DNA of 64,000 bases from Arthrobacter sp. M2012083 (GCF_000281065.1 NZ_AKKK01000001.1:1-64000), one strand, 5' to 3'; positions 9,108 to 17,969 are shown, numbered from the stretch's first letter. Program-made: numbers and translations. Notes: generated by a model from the letters alone, not told the origin.

Positions 9108-10325
9108 ATGCGGGTACTCATGGTGGCTCCAGGGACGCGGGGAGACGTCGCGCCCATGGCTGGGCTGGGGAGCAGCCTGCAGAGCCTGGGCTACGAGGTG
9201 GCCATTGCGGCCAACCCCGCCTACGCAGCTCTCGTTGTTGAGTCGGGCTGCGGGTTCAGGCCGTTGCCTGGGGATCTGACCGAGTTGATCAAACAGCCAG
9301 CGCCCGGTGCCAAGGCTTCGTCCGGAAGCGTGCTTACCTTCTGGCGGAAGCTCGGAGAATATATGGACAACGCTGCCACCGGCACGCTGGTGGCAGCGGA
9401 GGCCGGCGCAGACGTGATCCTGGCCAATTCGGTGGCACCTTATGCTTACGACGTCGCGGAAGCTATGCGTATTCCGGTCATCGGCGCGCATTTGCAGCCC
9501 ACGGAGCCCAGCGCATCCTACCCGCCTGTGATCATGAATTCAGCCCGCAGCCTCGGCGCATGGGGCAACAAGATCATTGGTGAGCGCGCTGCCGCGGGTC
9601 CGGCTCCCTATGATGCCCCCAGTGCGCGCCTTCGCAAGGAGCTGGGACTGGGCAAGATGAGCCGCGCGGCCGGTGAACGCCGCCGTCGTAAATCCCGCGC
9701 CACTATTCTTCATGGCATCAGTCCGTCGGTCCTGCCAAGGCCTGCTGATTGGCATACGGGCTTGGTCATGGCCGGATATTGGTGGCCGGTGATGAAGCCG
9801 GGCTGGCAGCCGTCAACGGACCTCCTGGACTTCCTTGCGGACGGTACCCCACCCGTTTTTGTTGGCTTTGGAAGCAGCGCGCATGTTGATCCAGCATTCA
9901 TTCTTGAGGCCACCCGCCGGGCTGGAGTGCGGGCTGTCGTGCAGGGCGTCGACAGTGCGCTGGGCGACGATGCGATCGGCGTCGATAGCGTTCCTCACGA
10001 GTGGCTCTTCCCTCGGATGGCGGCAGTGGTTCACCATGCCGGAGCGGGAACAACGGCGGCAGGCTTCCGCGCGGGCGTGCCGGCCATAGGCGTCCCGGTG
10101 TACACGGATCAGCCGCTCTGGGCCTCCCGGATCGCCTCACTCGGGGCGGGCCCTCAGCCGATTCCCTATAAGAGGCTGACTCCCGCGCGCCTTGGTGACG
10201 CTATCGCGGAAGTCATTCACGCGCCGTCGTACGCGAAGAGGGCGGCGGAAGTGGCGGCGGCCATCGCGATGGAGGATGGAACCCGGCCAGTGGTCGAAGC
10301 CTTGCGAAGCCTCCCATCCAAGTAG
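9108..10325 (+). CDS. GT1-like glycosyltransferase (sterol/macrolide glucosyltransferase type)
   Basis: A 405-aa GT-B fold glycosyltransferase. The N-terminus (MRVLMVAPGTRGDVAPMAGLG) is the acceptor-domain signature seen in sterol 3-beta-glucosyltransferase-like and macrolide glycosyltransferases; the C-terminal donor site motif is VHHAGAGTTAAGFRAGVPAIGVP. It probably moves a sugar from a nucleotide-sugar donor to a lipid or small-molecule acceptor in the cytoplasm. A purine-rich GGGGAAG precedes the ATG. Its last codons and stop lie inside a dispersed palindromic repeat (10313-10378). No biosynthetic partners adjoin, so the acceptor is open. Confidence 0.85.
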   Translation: MRVLMVAPGTRGDVAPMAGLGSSLQSLGYEVAIAANPAYAALVVESGCGFRPLPGDLTELIKQPAPGAKASSGSVLTFWRKLGEYMDNAATGTLVAAEAGADVILANSVAPYAYDVAEAMRIPVIGAHLQPTEPSASYPPVIMNSARSLGAWGNKIIGERAAAGPAPYDAPSARLRKELGLGKMSRAAGERRRRKSRATILHGISPSVLPRPADWHTGLVMAGYWWPVMKPGWQPSTDLLDFLADGTPPVFVGFGSSAHVDPAFILEATRRAGVRAVVQGVDSALGDDAIGVDSVPHEWLFPRMAAVVHHAGAGTTAAGFRAGVPAIGVPVYTDQPLWASRIASLGAGPQPIPYKRLTPARLGDAIAEVIHAPSYAKRAAEVAAAIAMEDGTRPVVEALRSLPSK

Positions 10326-10378
10326 CAGTTGGGACCGTTGGGGGCGCTCAGAACGGCCTGAGCTTCAACTTACCCGGG
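10313..10378. repeat. Dispersed palindromic element, copy A (degenerate)
   Basis: Starts CCCATCCAAGTAGCAG and carries GCTCAGAACGGCCT, both shared with copies at 32916, 51944 and 63199. The stem is weaker here: CAGTTGGGACCGTT faces AACGGCCTGAGCTTCAACT. The stop codon of the glycosyltransferase is the TAG inside AAGTAG, so the element runs into the gene. See the finding on the repeat family. Confidence 0.65.
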
Positions 10379-10454
10379 TAAATATGTGAAAGTACTGTTT
10401 CACTGTGAGTGAACCGCCCTGTGATCTGCGGCACGATCCGTGTTGAATCGGAAC

Positions 10455-12551
10455 ATGGATTCTGCTGACACCAAGGGCGAGCAGCCCGACACCCCGTTTC
10501 ACGACCTCGACCATTATCTCGCCATCCCGCGGGTAGGCGGCCTCACCCTCAGCCCGGATGGCAAGCGCCTGGTCACCACTGTCACAACGCTGAATGCCAA
10601 GGGAACTGAGTTCGCCACCGCACTCTGGGAACTCGACCCCAGCGGCCGGCATCACGCCCGCCGCATTACCCGCAGCTCCAAGGGCGAAACAGGTGCGGTC
10701 TTTGCTGCCAACGGCGACCTCTACTTCACCTCGGCGCGTCCTGATCCGGAGAGCCCTGACGCCGACCCCGTCAATGCACTGTGGCTGCTGCCCGGCGGCG
10801 GGGGAGAGGCCCGCGTGGTGCACTCACGTGCAGGCGGCATCGCTTCAGTGATGGCCGCCAAGGGTGCTGACGTCACCTTCGTCAATGCCGAGGTCCTGGC
10901 CGGATCCGCCGACGAAGAGAGCGACGAGGAACGCCGCAAGGCGCGCAAGGACAACAAAGTCTCGGCCATCCTGCACAGCGGCTACCCGGTCCGCTACTGG
11001 GATGCCGACCTTGGCCCGGCGGAGCCGCGGATCTTCGCCGTGGAGCAGGGTGCGGAAGAACGGCCCAACAAGCCCTCCACGGTGGATGCATCAGCGCCGC
11101 TCCAGCTCCGGAACTTGACGCCCGGCGTCGGGGGTTCCCTGCGCGAAGCGAAAACGGTGGTGAGTCCGGACGGCAAGACCATCTACACCAGCATGACCAG
11201 GGCGCTCGCGAAGGCTGACAGCCGCGAGGTGCTCGCCGCCGTGGATGTCGCCACCGGGACAGTGAAGGTACTGCTTGACCACGAAGGCATGAGCTATTTC
11301 CCCGGTCCGGTCAGCCCTGACAATCGGAGCCTGGTGGTCCAGAGCGAGAGCGACACGACGCCCACGCAGGCTCCCCACGTGAAATTGCACCTGGTGGACG
11401 TCAGCGGTGGCGAGACCACGGATCTTGAGCCACTCGCGCACCAGTGGGACCGCTGGGCTACGCCCCTGGCATGGCTCCCGGACGGCACTGCGGTCCTGGT
11501 AACAGCGGACGACGACGGCGCGGGGCCACTTTTCCGGATCGACGTCGCGGACGGTGCTGTCACCCGGGTGACGCAGGATGCTGCCGCCTATTCCGACGTC
11601 GTGGTTTCCCCGGACGGGACCACGGCGTACGCGCTCCGAAGCTCTTACGAGTTTCCCGCCGAAGCCGTGCGGATCGACCTCGCCACCGGCGAGGTTCTCC
11701 GTTTGCAGGCACCGGCGGATCGCCCCGTTTACAAGGGGCACCTTGAACGCGTGGAAGCGACGGCCGAAGATGGCTCGCGCGTACCGGCGTACTTGGCGCT
11801 CCCGGAAGGTGCCTCCGCGGACAATCCGGCACCGCTGTTGCTTTGGATCCACGGAGGACCGCTGAACTCATGGAATGCCTGGACGTGGCGCTGGAACCCG
11901 TGGCTGCTCGTGGCCAAGGGCTACGCGGTGCTCCTGCCTGATCCTGCCCTTTCCACCGGGTATGGGCAGGAATTTATCCAGCGCGGCTGGGGCGAATGGG
12001 GGAAGAAGCCCTTTACTGACCTGATGGCCATCACCGACGCAGTGGTTGCCCGGCCGGACATCGACGAATCGCGGACCGCGGCGATGGGTGGATCCTTCGG
12101 GGGCTACATGGCCAACTGGGTAGCCGGGCAGACCGACCGCTTCAAGGCGATCGTCACCCACGCCAGCCTCTGGGCGCTGGATCAATTCGGGCCCACCACC
12201 GACGCAGCCCAGTACTGGCTCAAGGAAATGACAGTTGAAATGGCGATGGAAAACTCGCCCCATCTGAACGTGGGCAACATCAGAACGCCCATGCTCGTCA
12301 TCCACGGCGACAAGGACTACCGCGTGCCCATCGGCGAAGGGCTGCGCCTCTGGTACGAACTCCTGTCCTCATCGCAGCTGCCCGCCGACGAGAACGGCCA
12401 GAGCCCGCACCGCTTCCTGTACTTCCCGGACGAGAACCACTGGGTCCTGCAGCCGCAGCACGCGAAGGTTTGGTACGGAGTCGTGGAGAGCTTCCTGGCA
12501 AAGCAGGTGCTGGGCGAGGAGGTTTCTTTGCCGGAGGAGCTGGGAGTGTAG
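10455..12551 (+). CDS. S9 family prolyl oligopeptidase-like peptidase
   Basis: A 698-aa serine peptidase of the acylaminoacyl-peptidase/prolyl oligopeptidase clan, cleaving peptides in the cytoplasm. An N-terminal beta-propeller with repeated SPDGK-type blades is followed by an alpha/beta-hydrolase catalytic domain with GGSFGGY (nucleophile Ser), HGDKDYRVP (Asp) and DENHW (His). No signal peptide is seen. The ATG at 10455 is preferred; a GTG at 10440 is in frame, and neither has a clear Shine-Dalgarno. Upstream are a 12-bp palindrome TTACCCGGGTAA (10370-10381) and GTGAAA/TTTCAC arms (10386-10403). Confidence 0.88.
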   Translation: MDSADTKGEQPDTPFHDLDHYLAIPRVGGLTLSPDGKRLVTTVTTLNAKGTEFATALWELDPSGRHHARRITRSSKGETGAVFAANGDLYFTSARPDPESPDADPVNALWLLPGGGGEARVVHSRAGGIASVMAAKGADVTFVNAEVLAGSADEESDEERRKARKDNKVSAILHSGYPVRYWDADLGPAEPRIFAVEQGAEERPNKPSTVDASAPLQLRNLTPGVGGSLREAKTVVSPDGKTIYTSMTRALAKADSREVLAAVDVATGTVKVLLDHEGMSYFPGPVSPDNRSLVVQSESDTTPTQAPHVKLHLVDVSGGETTDLEPLAHQWDRWATPLAWLPDGTAVLVTADDDGAGPLFRIDVADGAVTRVTQDAAAYSDVVVSPDGTTAYALRSSYEFPAEAVRIDLATGEVLRLQAPADRPVYKGHLERVEATAEDGSRVPAYLALPEGASADNPAPLLLWIHGGPLNSWNAWTWRWNPWLLVAKGYAVLLPDPALSTGYGQEFIQRGWGEWGKKPFTDLMAITDAVVARPDIDESRTAAMGGSFGGYMANWVAGQTDRFKAIVTHASLWALDQFGPTTDAAQYWLKEMTVEMAMENSPHLNVGNIRTPMLVIHGDKDYRVPIGEGLRLWYELLSSSQLPADENGQSPHRFLYFPDENHWVLQPQHAKVWYGVVESFLAKQVLGEEVSLPEELGV

Positions 12552-12566
12552 GTCGTTGCTGGCTGC

Positions 12567-12649
12567 GGCGCTGGACCTGCGCCATTCGCCGCGTGCTCGC
12601 TCGTTCCTCGCTTAGACGCACGCTATGCAAAAGTCTCAGGTCCAGCGCC
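12567..12649. repeat. Long-armed inverted repeat after the S9 peptidase gene
   Basis: GGCGCTGGACCTG (12567-12579) is perfectly complementary to CAGGTCCAGCGCC (12637-12649); inside, GCGTGC (12591-12596) pairs with GCACGC (12618-12623). The result is a two-tier hairpin. It may end transcription of the peptidase gene or be a dispersed repeat. Confidence 0.55.
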
Positions 12650-12726
12650 TCGCGGGTGGGACTCGCTCACGTCCGGGCGTAAGTAACGGGGCGCATGGCA
12701 TCTGTTTGCCTCGTTAGGATGGGGGA

Positions 12727-13236
12727 GTGAATTCGACCTTTAGCCTTCGTCCTGCCCGCACCAGCGATGTGGCGGCCATCAAGAGGCTTGTGGCGCCCCT
12801 GGCTGAGGAACGGATTCTCATGGCCAAGGAGACGGTGGCGTACTACGAGAGCCTCCAGGAATTCCGGATCGCCGAGTCGGACGAGGGTGAAGTCATTGGC
12901 TGTGGGGCCCTGCATGTGATGTGGGAGGACCTTGCCGAGATCCGCACCCTCGCTGCAGCTGATTCCTGGCGTGGGCGGGGCGTGGGTCACGTCCTGGTGG
13001 AGAACCTGCTGGAGGAAGCGCGGGCGCTTGGCGTGAGCCGCGTGTTTTGCCTGACTTTTGAGGTGGACTTCTTCAAGCGCCACGGATTCGAAGTCATGGC
13101 GGACCAGTCTGCCGTGGATCCACAGGTGTACTCCGAACTGCTGCGCTCGCATGACGAGGGCGTTGCCGAGTTCTTGGATCTCGCCCGGGTGAAGCCCAAT
13201 ACCTTGGGCAACACCCGCATGATCAAGCAGCTTTAG
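12727..13236 (+). CDS. argA: Amino-acid N-acetyltransferase (N-acetylglutamate synthase, Rv2747 type)
   Basis: A 169-aa GNAT protein that transfers acetyl from acetyl-CoA to glutamate, the first step of arginine synthesis. The acetyl-CoA loop is RGRGVGH (82-88), and the stretches GCGALHVMWEDLAEIRT and GVAEFLDLARVKPNTLGN are characteristic of the short actinobacterial enzyme, which lacks the kinase-like domain of E. coli ArgA. The GTG start lies 6 nt after TAGGAT (12715-12720), suggesting leaderless mRNA, although the six bases between are G-rich. No other arg genes adjoin. Confidence 0.85.
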   Translation: MNSTFSLRPARTSDVAAIKRLVAPLAEERILMAKETVAYYESLQEFRIAESDEGEVIGCGALHVMWEDLAEIRTLAAADSWRGRGVGHVLVENLLEEARALGVSRVFCLTFEVDFFKRHGFEVMADQSAVDPQVYSELLRSHDEGVAEFLDLARVKPNTLGNTRMIKQL

Positions 13237-13335
13237 CGCCCCCGAACAGCACTCTCTCATCCCGAGCCCGCGCCTTAGCGGCGTGGCAATCAACCCTGCC
13301 TGATTATGAGTGATTTATTAACTCTTCTCTTATAT

Positions 13336-13355
13336 CCAGTTGATGGATAAACTGG
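13336..13355. promoter_or_regulatory. Palindromic operator candidate upstream of the FAD oxidase
   Basis: CCAGTT (13336-13341) and AACTGG (13350-13355) flank an 8-bp centre (GATGGATA). The region 13301-13360 is markedly AT-rich compared with its surroundings. The spacing resembles a MarR-like site, but no regulator gene adjoins. Confidence 0.35.
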
Positions 13356-13406
13356 TCAAGGCTTGCTGGGGAAGCTTCCACCACATCGGTCAATTGAGAG
13401 AAGATC

Positions 13407-14855
13407 ATGCAGTCCCACGCGTCCTTTTCAGATGTTTCAGAACTCCAACTCAGCGTGCGCGGTCCCGTGTTCACGCCTGCCGATCCGGGCTTCGCTCCCG
13501 AAGTAGCGGCCTTCAACCTCTCTACACAACACCAACCTGATCTGGCCTTCGGCGCCCTCGATGCAGAGGACGTTTCCGCGGCTATTCGCTGGGCGGCAGA
13601 GCGGGGAATGCCCGTCTCCGTCCAATCCACCGGACACGGTGCCACCAACGCCATTGAAGGCGGTTTGCTCATCAGCACCCGCCGGATGCTGGAACTCAGC
13701 ATTGATCCCGTTGAGAAGACTGCCCGCGTCGGTGCGGGTGTCCGTTGGAAGGCCGTGGTGGATCTCGCCGCAACCTTCGGCTTGATGGGTCTCTGCGGTT
13801 CCACCACCGACGTCGGAGTGGTGGGTTACACCTTGGGCGGCGGCCTGCCCATCCTGGGGCGCAAGTACGGCTTCGCTTCAGACCACGTGATTGCTTTCGA
13901 ACTCGTCACCGCCGACGGCACGCAGCGCCGGGTGACCAAAGACGAGAATTCGGAGCTGTTCTACCTCCTCCGCGGCGGCAAGGGAAACCTGGGCATTGTC
14001 ACTGCCATGGAATTCCACCTCTTCCCGGGCTCGGACCTCTTTGCCGGCGGGCTGTACTACGACGGCGAATATGCCGCCGCGGTCCTCGAGCAGTTCAGTG
14101 AGTGGGTGACGTCGCTTCCCCAGGAGGCGTCGGCGTCGTTGGCTTTCCTGAGGCTGCCGGACATGGACATCGTTCCCGAGCCGTTGCGCGGCAGGTTCGT
14201 AGTCCATCTGCGCTACGCCTATCAGGGTGACGCGGCCGTGGCCTCGCAACTGCTGGAGCCAATGCGCCAGAGCGCGCCCTTCATGATGGACGGGACCGGT
14301 CCGCTGGACGCTACGCAGTTCGACATGATCCACCAGGACCCGGACCAGCCCGTGCCCGTACGCGAGCGGGGCTTCCTCTTGGACCGCTTGGACGATGGCG
14401 CCAGGGAAGCGATCCTGCGCCACTTCGGTCCCGGCGTCGAAAGTCCCGTGTTGATGGCTGAACTGCGGCTGCTCGGCGGCGCCTTGGCCAAGAGCGCCGA
14501 AGGCGAGGACACCGTTGGTGCCCGTGACGCCGCGTTTAGCTTCTTCATGGCAGGCATGGCGGTCCCGCCGCTGGCGGAGCTGCTTCCGGTAGTGTTCGAC
14601 GCCGTTCGGGAGGACCTGCGCGAAGCCTCCAATGGCGGGACTTTCGTGAACCTGCACGGCCACTTCGTTGACGCTGAGGACCGGGAGCGGGCCTGGGGTC
14701 CGACAGTCCGCGAACGGCTCAGGAAGGCCAAAGCGGAGCTTGATCCGAAGAACATGTTCAGCTTTGGGCATGTTGTGGGGCTTCCGGTCATTGATCAGAC
14801 CGTGCTGCTTGAAGACGTTGTTACTGCTGGCGGCGACGCCGTCCTGAACAGCTGA
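13407..14855 (+). CDS. FAD-binding oxidase, berberine-bridge / 6-hydroxynicotine-oxidase type
   Basis: A 482-aa flavoprotein of the PCMH/VAO superfamily. The N-terminal FAD domain has the STGHGAT motif whose His77 is the usual covalent FAD attachment site; a C-terminal PKNMFSFGH segment is the BBE motif. Such enzymes oxidise alcohols, amines or sugars with oxygen, releasing hydrogen peroxide. A GAGAG site precedes the ATG. An AT-rich promoter with a palindrome lies upstream, and a 62-aa gene follows 13 nt after the stop, apparently in the same transcript. No secretion signal is seen. Substrate unknown. Confidence 0.87.
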   Translation: MQSHASFSDVSELQLSVRGPVFTPADPGFAPEVAAFNLSTQHQPDLAFGALDAEDVSAAIRWAAERGMPVSVQSTGHGATNAIEGGLLISTRRMLELSIDPVEKTARVGAGVRWKAVVDLAATFGLMGLCGSTTDVGVVGYTLGGGLPILGRKYGFASDHVIAFELVTADGTQRRVTKDENSELFYLLRGGKGNLGIVTAMEFHLFPGSDLFAGGLYYDGEYAAAVLEQFSEWVTSLPQEASASLAFLRLPDMDIVPEPLRGRFVVHLRYAYQGDAAVASQLLEPMRQSAPFMMDGTGPLDATQFDMIHQDPDQPVPVRERGFLLDRLDDGAREAILRHFGPGVESPVLMAELRLLGGALAKSAEGEDTVGARDAAFSFFMAGMAVPPLAELLPVVFDAVREDLREASNGGTFVNLHGHFVDAEDRERAWGPTVRERLRKAKAELDPKNMFSFGHVVGLPVIDQTVLLEDVVTAGGDAVLNS

Positions 14856-14868
14856 AGGGGTGCGGACA

Positions 14869-15057
14869 ATGGACCGTAGGGTCACGTTCCCCGATTTCTC
14901 CGCTTTCCAGATCGACATTCCGCAGGGGTCATGGCCGCACGAAGCCTCATGGCAGGACGCGGGGCACTCGAACCCGGATCTTTACTCGGCCTTCTGGCCG
15001 GAGTACCAGGTCCGGAATGAGTCCGAGTCGGTGACAGTACAAGCAGCCGAGGATTAG
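14869..15057 (+). CDS. Small hypothetical protein downstream of FAD oxidase
   Basis: A 62-aa protein (MDRRVTFPDFSAFQIDIPQG...) rich in aromatic and acidic residues, with no membrane span. The ATG is preceded by AAGGGG at 8-nt spacing; an in-frame GTG 9 nt upstream is less well placed. It lies between the FAD oxidase and a terminator, so it probably belongs to that transcript. I do not recognise the family. Confidence 0.6.
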   Translation: MDRRVTFPDFSAFQIDIPQGSWPHEASWQDAGHSNPDLYSAFWPEYQVRNESESVTVQAAED

Positions 15058-15072
15058 CGGATCCAGTGAATC

Positions 15073-15110
15073 AGCGGAAGGGACAGTCATTGGGGGCTGT
15101 CCCTTCCGCT
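15073..15110 (+). terminator. Terminator of the FAD oxidase operon
   Basis: AGCGGAAGGGACAG (15073-15086) pairs perfectly with CTGTCCCTTCCGCT (15097-15110) around a 10-nt loop. Confidence 0.8.
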
Positions 15111-15243
15111 CTCTATGTAATGGGCACCGATCTTTAGGTCCAGGCGCAGTTATTTATGCACAGGCAGGCCGCTAGGCCTACCCTGGCCCCAGCGGCCGGT
15201 AGTAGGGTCAGAGCACCAGCCACAGCACGCCCAGGAGCATCAC

Positions 15244-16245
15244 ATGAAAAAGCTCATCAATGATCCACGCGCCGTGGTGGACGAGTCCGTTGAAGGTTTC
15301 GGCATGGCCCATGCCGACATCGTGGACGTCCATCCCGAGCCAAAGTACGTCATCCGGAAAGGGGCTCCTGTAGCGGGCAAAGTCGCCTTGGTTTCCGGCG
15401 GAGGCAGCGGTCACGAGCCCCTGCACGCGGGTTTCGTGGGCCTCGGCATGCTGGACGCAGCAGTCCCCGGGGCAGTCTTCACCTCGCCTACACCCGACCA
15501 AATCATTCCGGCGACCGTGGCAGTGGACTCAGGCGCCGGCGTCGTCCATATCGTGAAAAACTACACCGGCGATGTCCTGAACTTTGAAACCGCCGCCGAA
15601 ATGGCGCAAGCCGAAGGCGTACACGTACGTTCGGTGCTGGTGAACGACGACGTCGCGGTGGAGGACTCGCTGTACACGGCTGGCCGGCGCGGCGTGGGCG
15701 GAACTGTCCTTGTGGAAAAAATCGCAGGTGCATCCGCCCAACGTGGCGACGACCTGGACGCGGTCACGGCCATCGCCGAGCGTGTGGTGGCTAACGTGCG
15801 GACCATGGGTGTGGCGCTGTCCGGCTGCACTGTTCCTCACGCCGGGACGCCGAGCTTTGAGCTCGCGGAAGATGAGATCGAGATTGGCATCGGCATCCAC
15901 GGTGAGCCTGGCCGGCACAAGATCGCAATGGAAAGCGCTGATGCGATCACGGACCGCCTCTTGGAGCCTGTGCTTGAAGATCTTGCCGTGGCATCCGGGG
16001 ACAAGGTGCTGCTGTTCGTCAACGGAATGGGCGGCACACCTCAAAGTGAGCTGTACATCGTGTACCGGCGGGCGGCCCAGGTCCTCGCCGAGCGTGGTGC
16101 TACCGTGGAGCGCTCCCTCGTGGGGAACTACGTGACGTCCTTGGAGATGCAGGGCTGCTCCGTGTCCGTGCTGCGCCTCGATGACGAGCTGACCAGGCTC
16201 TGGGACGCTCCTGTCCACACGGCTGCCCTACGGTGGGGAGCCTGA
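15244..16245 (+). CDS. dhaK: Dihydroxyacetone kinase subunit DhaK
   Basis: A 333-aa DhaK that binds dihydroxyacetone covalently through a histidine (in IGIHGEPG) and receives phosphate from DhaL to make dihydroxyacetone phosphate. The SGGGSGHEPLHAGFVG segment and overall length are typical. AGGAG precedes the ATG; TAGGGT at 15203-15208 is a plausible -10, with GGCCGCT/AGCGGCC arms (15168-15197) just upstream. First gene of dhaKLM. Confidence 0.95.
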   Translation: MKKLINDPRAVVDESVEGFGMAHADIVDVHPEPKYVIRKGAPVAGKVALVSGGGSGHEPLHAGFVGLGMLDAAVPGAVFTSPTPDQIIPATVAVDSGAGVVHIVKNYTGDVLNFETAAEMAQAEGVHVRSVLVNDDVAVEDSLYTAGRRGVGGTVLVEKIAGASAQRGDDLDAVTAIAERVVANVRTMGVALSGCTVPHAGTPSFELAEDEIEIGIGIHGEPGRHKIAMESADAITDRLLEPVLEDLAVASGDKVLLFVNGMGGTPQSELYIVYRRAAQVLAERGATVERSLVGNYVTSLEMQGCSVSVLRLDDELTRLWDAPVHTAALRWGA

Positions 16246-16247
16246 GC

Positions 16248-16910
16248 ATGGGGCTGGGCGTTGACTGGGCGGTTGATTGGCTGAAGCTCTCCGCAAAGGC
16301 CATGGCAGAGCATCGGGTGGAACTGATTGAGTTGGACCGTGCCATCGGCGACTCGGACCACGGCGAGAACATGGACCGGGGTTTCCAGGCCGTGCTGCAG
16401 AAGCTCGATGAGACTCCACCTGAAACTCCGGGAGCAGCATTGAAGGGTGCGGCAATGGCACTCATGTCCAAGGTGGGTGGGGCTGCGGGGCCGCTTTACG
16501 GCACAGCCTATCTACGGGCAGCTACCTCTTTGGGGGACAGCAGCGATATTGATGCAGAGGCTCTGGCTGCGGCCCTCGCGGCCGCCCGGGATGGAGTGGT
16601 GGCCAGGGGTAAGGCGGAGCTCGGGGATAAGACGATGATCGACGCTTGGACTCCGGCTGTTGAAGCGGCTCAAATAGCCGCAACGGGCGGCTCGGACCCC
16701 GTTGGCGTGTTGGAGGCGGCTGCGGAAGCTGCTGAAACAGGGGCCATGGCCACGGATCCGTTGGTGGCACGCAAGGGCCGGGCCAGCTACCTGGGGGAGC
16801 GCAGTGCCGGGCATCGAGACCCCGGTGCCGCTTCCACAGCCCTCCTCCTTCGCGCGGCGGCAGCCGCAGCTGCAGGCTCCACCGGTGACACGGGAACCGA
16901 CGCCGTATGA
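16248..16910 (+). CDS. dhaL: Dihydroxyacetone kinase ADP-binding subunit DhaL
   Basis: A 220-aa DhaL. It holds ADP permanently, is rephosphorylated by DhaM and passes phosphate to dihydroxyacetone on DhaK. The Mg-ADP ligands are in the IGDSDHGEN loop (33-41). The ATG at 16248 follows GTGGGGAG; an in-frame GTG at 16233 would overlap dhaK. It starts 2 nt after the dhaK stop and overlaps dhaM by 4 nt, so translation of the three subunits is coupled. Confidence 0.94.
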   Translation: MGLGVDWAVDWLKLSAKAMAEHRVELIELDRAIGDSDHGENMDRGFQAVLQKLDETPPETPGAALKGAAMALMSKVGGAAGPLYGTAYLRAATSLGDSSDIDAEALAAALAAARDGVVARGKAELGDKTMIDAWTPAVEAAQIAATGGSDPVGVLEAAAEAAETGAMATDPLVARKGRASYLGERSAGHRDPGAASTALLLRAAAAAAAGSTGDTGTDAV

Positions 16911-17599
16911 CAGTGGGGATAGTGGTTGTATCGCACAGCAGCAAGATCGCTGAGGGCGCGGTGGAACTTGCCGCGCAAATGGCTCCCGACGTCGAACTGG
17001 TCGCCGCCGGGGGAACTGACGACGAGCGCATCGGAACCAGCCTTGAGAAGGTGCTTGCCGCCGTCGAACAGTCCCTGGTCGATTCCGGGGGCGACGGCGT
17101 GGTGGTGCTGACCGATCTGGGCTCGGCCGTGATGACAGCGGAGTCGGCGATGGAGTTCGCCAGCGATCCGGACGCTGTGCTCCTTGCTGACGCGCCGCTG
17201 GTTGAGGGGCTCGTGGCTGCAGCAGTCGCCGCCCAAGGAGGTGCCGGCGTCGAGGATGTCTGCAAGGCGGCAGAGGCTGTGGCTTTTGGCGGATTGCCCG
17301 CGGGAGTGGGGGGTCCGGAGATCCCGGACGACAAGGAGGAACCGGACGCAAGCGGCGACTTTGAACTCATCAACCCCCTTGGAATGCATGCCCGACCTGC
17401 GGCCAAGATCGCCGGGGGCCTATCCGGGCTGGACGTGGAGGTGACCGTGAACGGCGTCGACGGCATGTCCATCATGGCGCTGATGGCGCTCGCCGCGGGT
17501 AAGGGTTCATCCCTGCGGGTCGAAGCCCGCGGCAAGGATTCGTTGAAGGCGGTCGAATACGTGGGGCGGCTTGTGGAGGAAGGGTTCGGGGAGCTCTAG
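16907..17599 (+). CDS. dhaM: PTS-dependent dihydroxyacetone kinase phosphotransferase DhaM (EIIA-HPr)
   Basis: A 230-aa phosphotransfer protein. Residues 1-130 are a mannose-type EIIA domain with active His10 (VVSHS); residues 150-230 are an HPr domain with active His161 (GMHARPA) and an MSIMALM helix. E. coli DhaM carries a further EI-like domain, absent here, so phosphate must come from the general PTS Enzyme I in trans, perhaps through the fused HPr. The ATGA overlap with dhaL confirms the operon. Organisms with ATP-dependent kinases lack this subunit, so this cell has a working PTS. Confidence 0.92.
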   Translation: MTVGIVVVSHSSKIAEGAVELAAQMAPDVELVAAGGTDDERIGTSLEKVLAAVEQSLVDSGGDGVVVLTDLGSAVMTAESAMEFASDPDAVLLADAPLVEGLVAAAVAAQGGAGVEDVCKAAEAVAFGGLPAGVGGPEIPDDKEEPDASGDFELINPLGMHARPAAKIAGGLSGLDVEVTVNGVDGMSIMALMALAAGKGSSLRVEARGKDSLKAVEYVGRLVEEGFGEL

Positions 17600-17688
17600 T
17601 CCGGGAGATTTTCTCCCAAATATTGCTAAGTACACTGATTAGTGATGTTGTAGAGGTACAGGTTCACTACAAGGAAGAGGTGCGACAC

Positions 17689-17865
17689 ATGGGTGCTGAC
17701 GACAAGATGGAGAACGCTGGCGAGAAGCTCGGTGGCAAGGCTAAGGAAGCTGCCGGAAAGCTGACTGACAACGAGCGCCTGGAAGCCGAAGGCAAGGGCG
17801 ACCAGACGAAGGCCGACCTCAAGGGTGCCGGCGAGAAGCTGAAGGACGCTTTCAAGAAGGACTAA
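17689..17865 (+). CDS. CsbD family stress protein
   Basis: A 58-aa CsbD-like protein (MGADDKMENAGEKLGGKAKEAAGKLTDNE...), highly charged and helical, of the kind induced by general stress in many bacteria; the molecular role is not known. The ATG at 17689 is preceded by AAGGAAGAGG at 8 nt, which excludes the longer frame from 17623. A CTAA...TTAG dyad (17626-17642) lies in the promoter region. It ends at a strong hairpin. Confidence 0.9.
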   Translation: MGADDKMENAGEKLGGKAKEAAGKLTDNERLEAEGKGDQTKADLKGAGEKLKDAFKKD

Positions 17866-17872
17866 GAATCCA

Positions 17873-17912
17873 GGCAGGGCCGCTGCGAATGCAGCGGCCT
17901 TGCCTTGTCTTT
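17873..17912 (+). terminator. csbD terminator
   Basis: GGCAGGGCCGCTGC (17873-17886) pairs with GCAGCGGCCTTGCC (17891-17904), 14 bp with one G-T wobble, with a 4-nt loop and a T-rich tail. Confidence 0.85.
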
Positions 17913-17969
17913 GAGTCGATTGATGTGGGAGACGTCGCTCGGCGGCGCGCTAACTGATGGAGGATGTTC

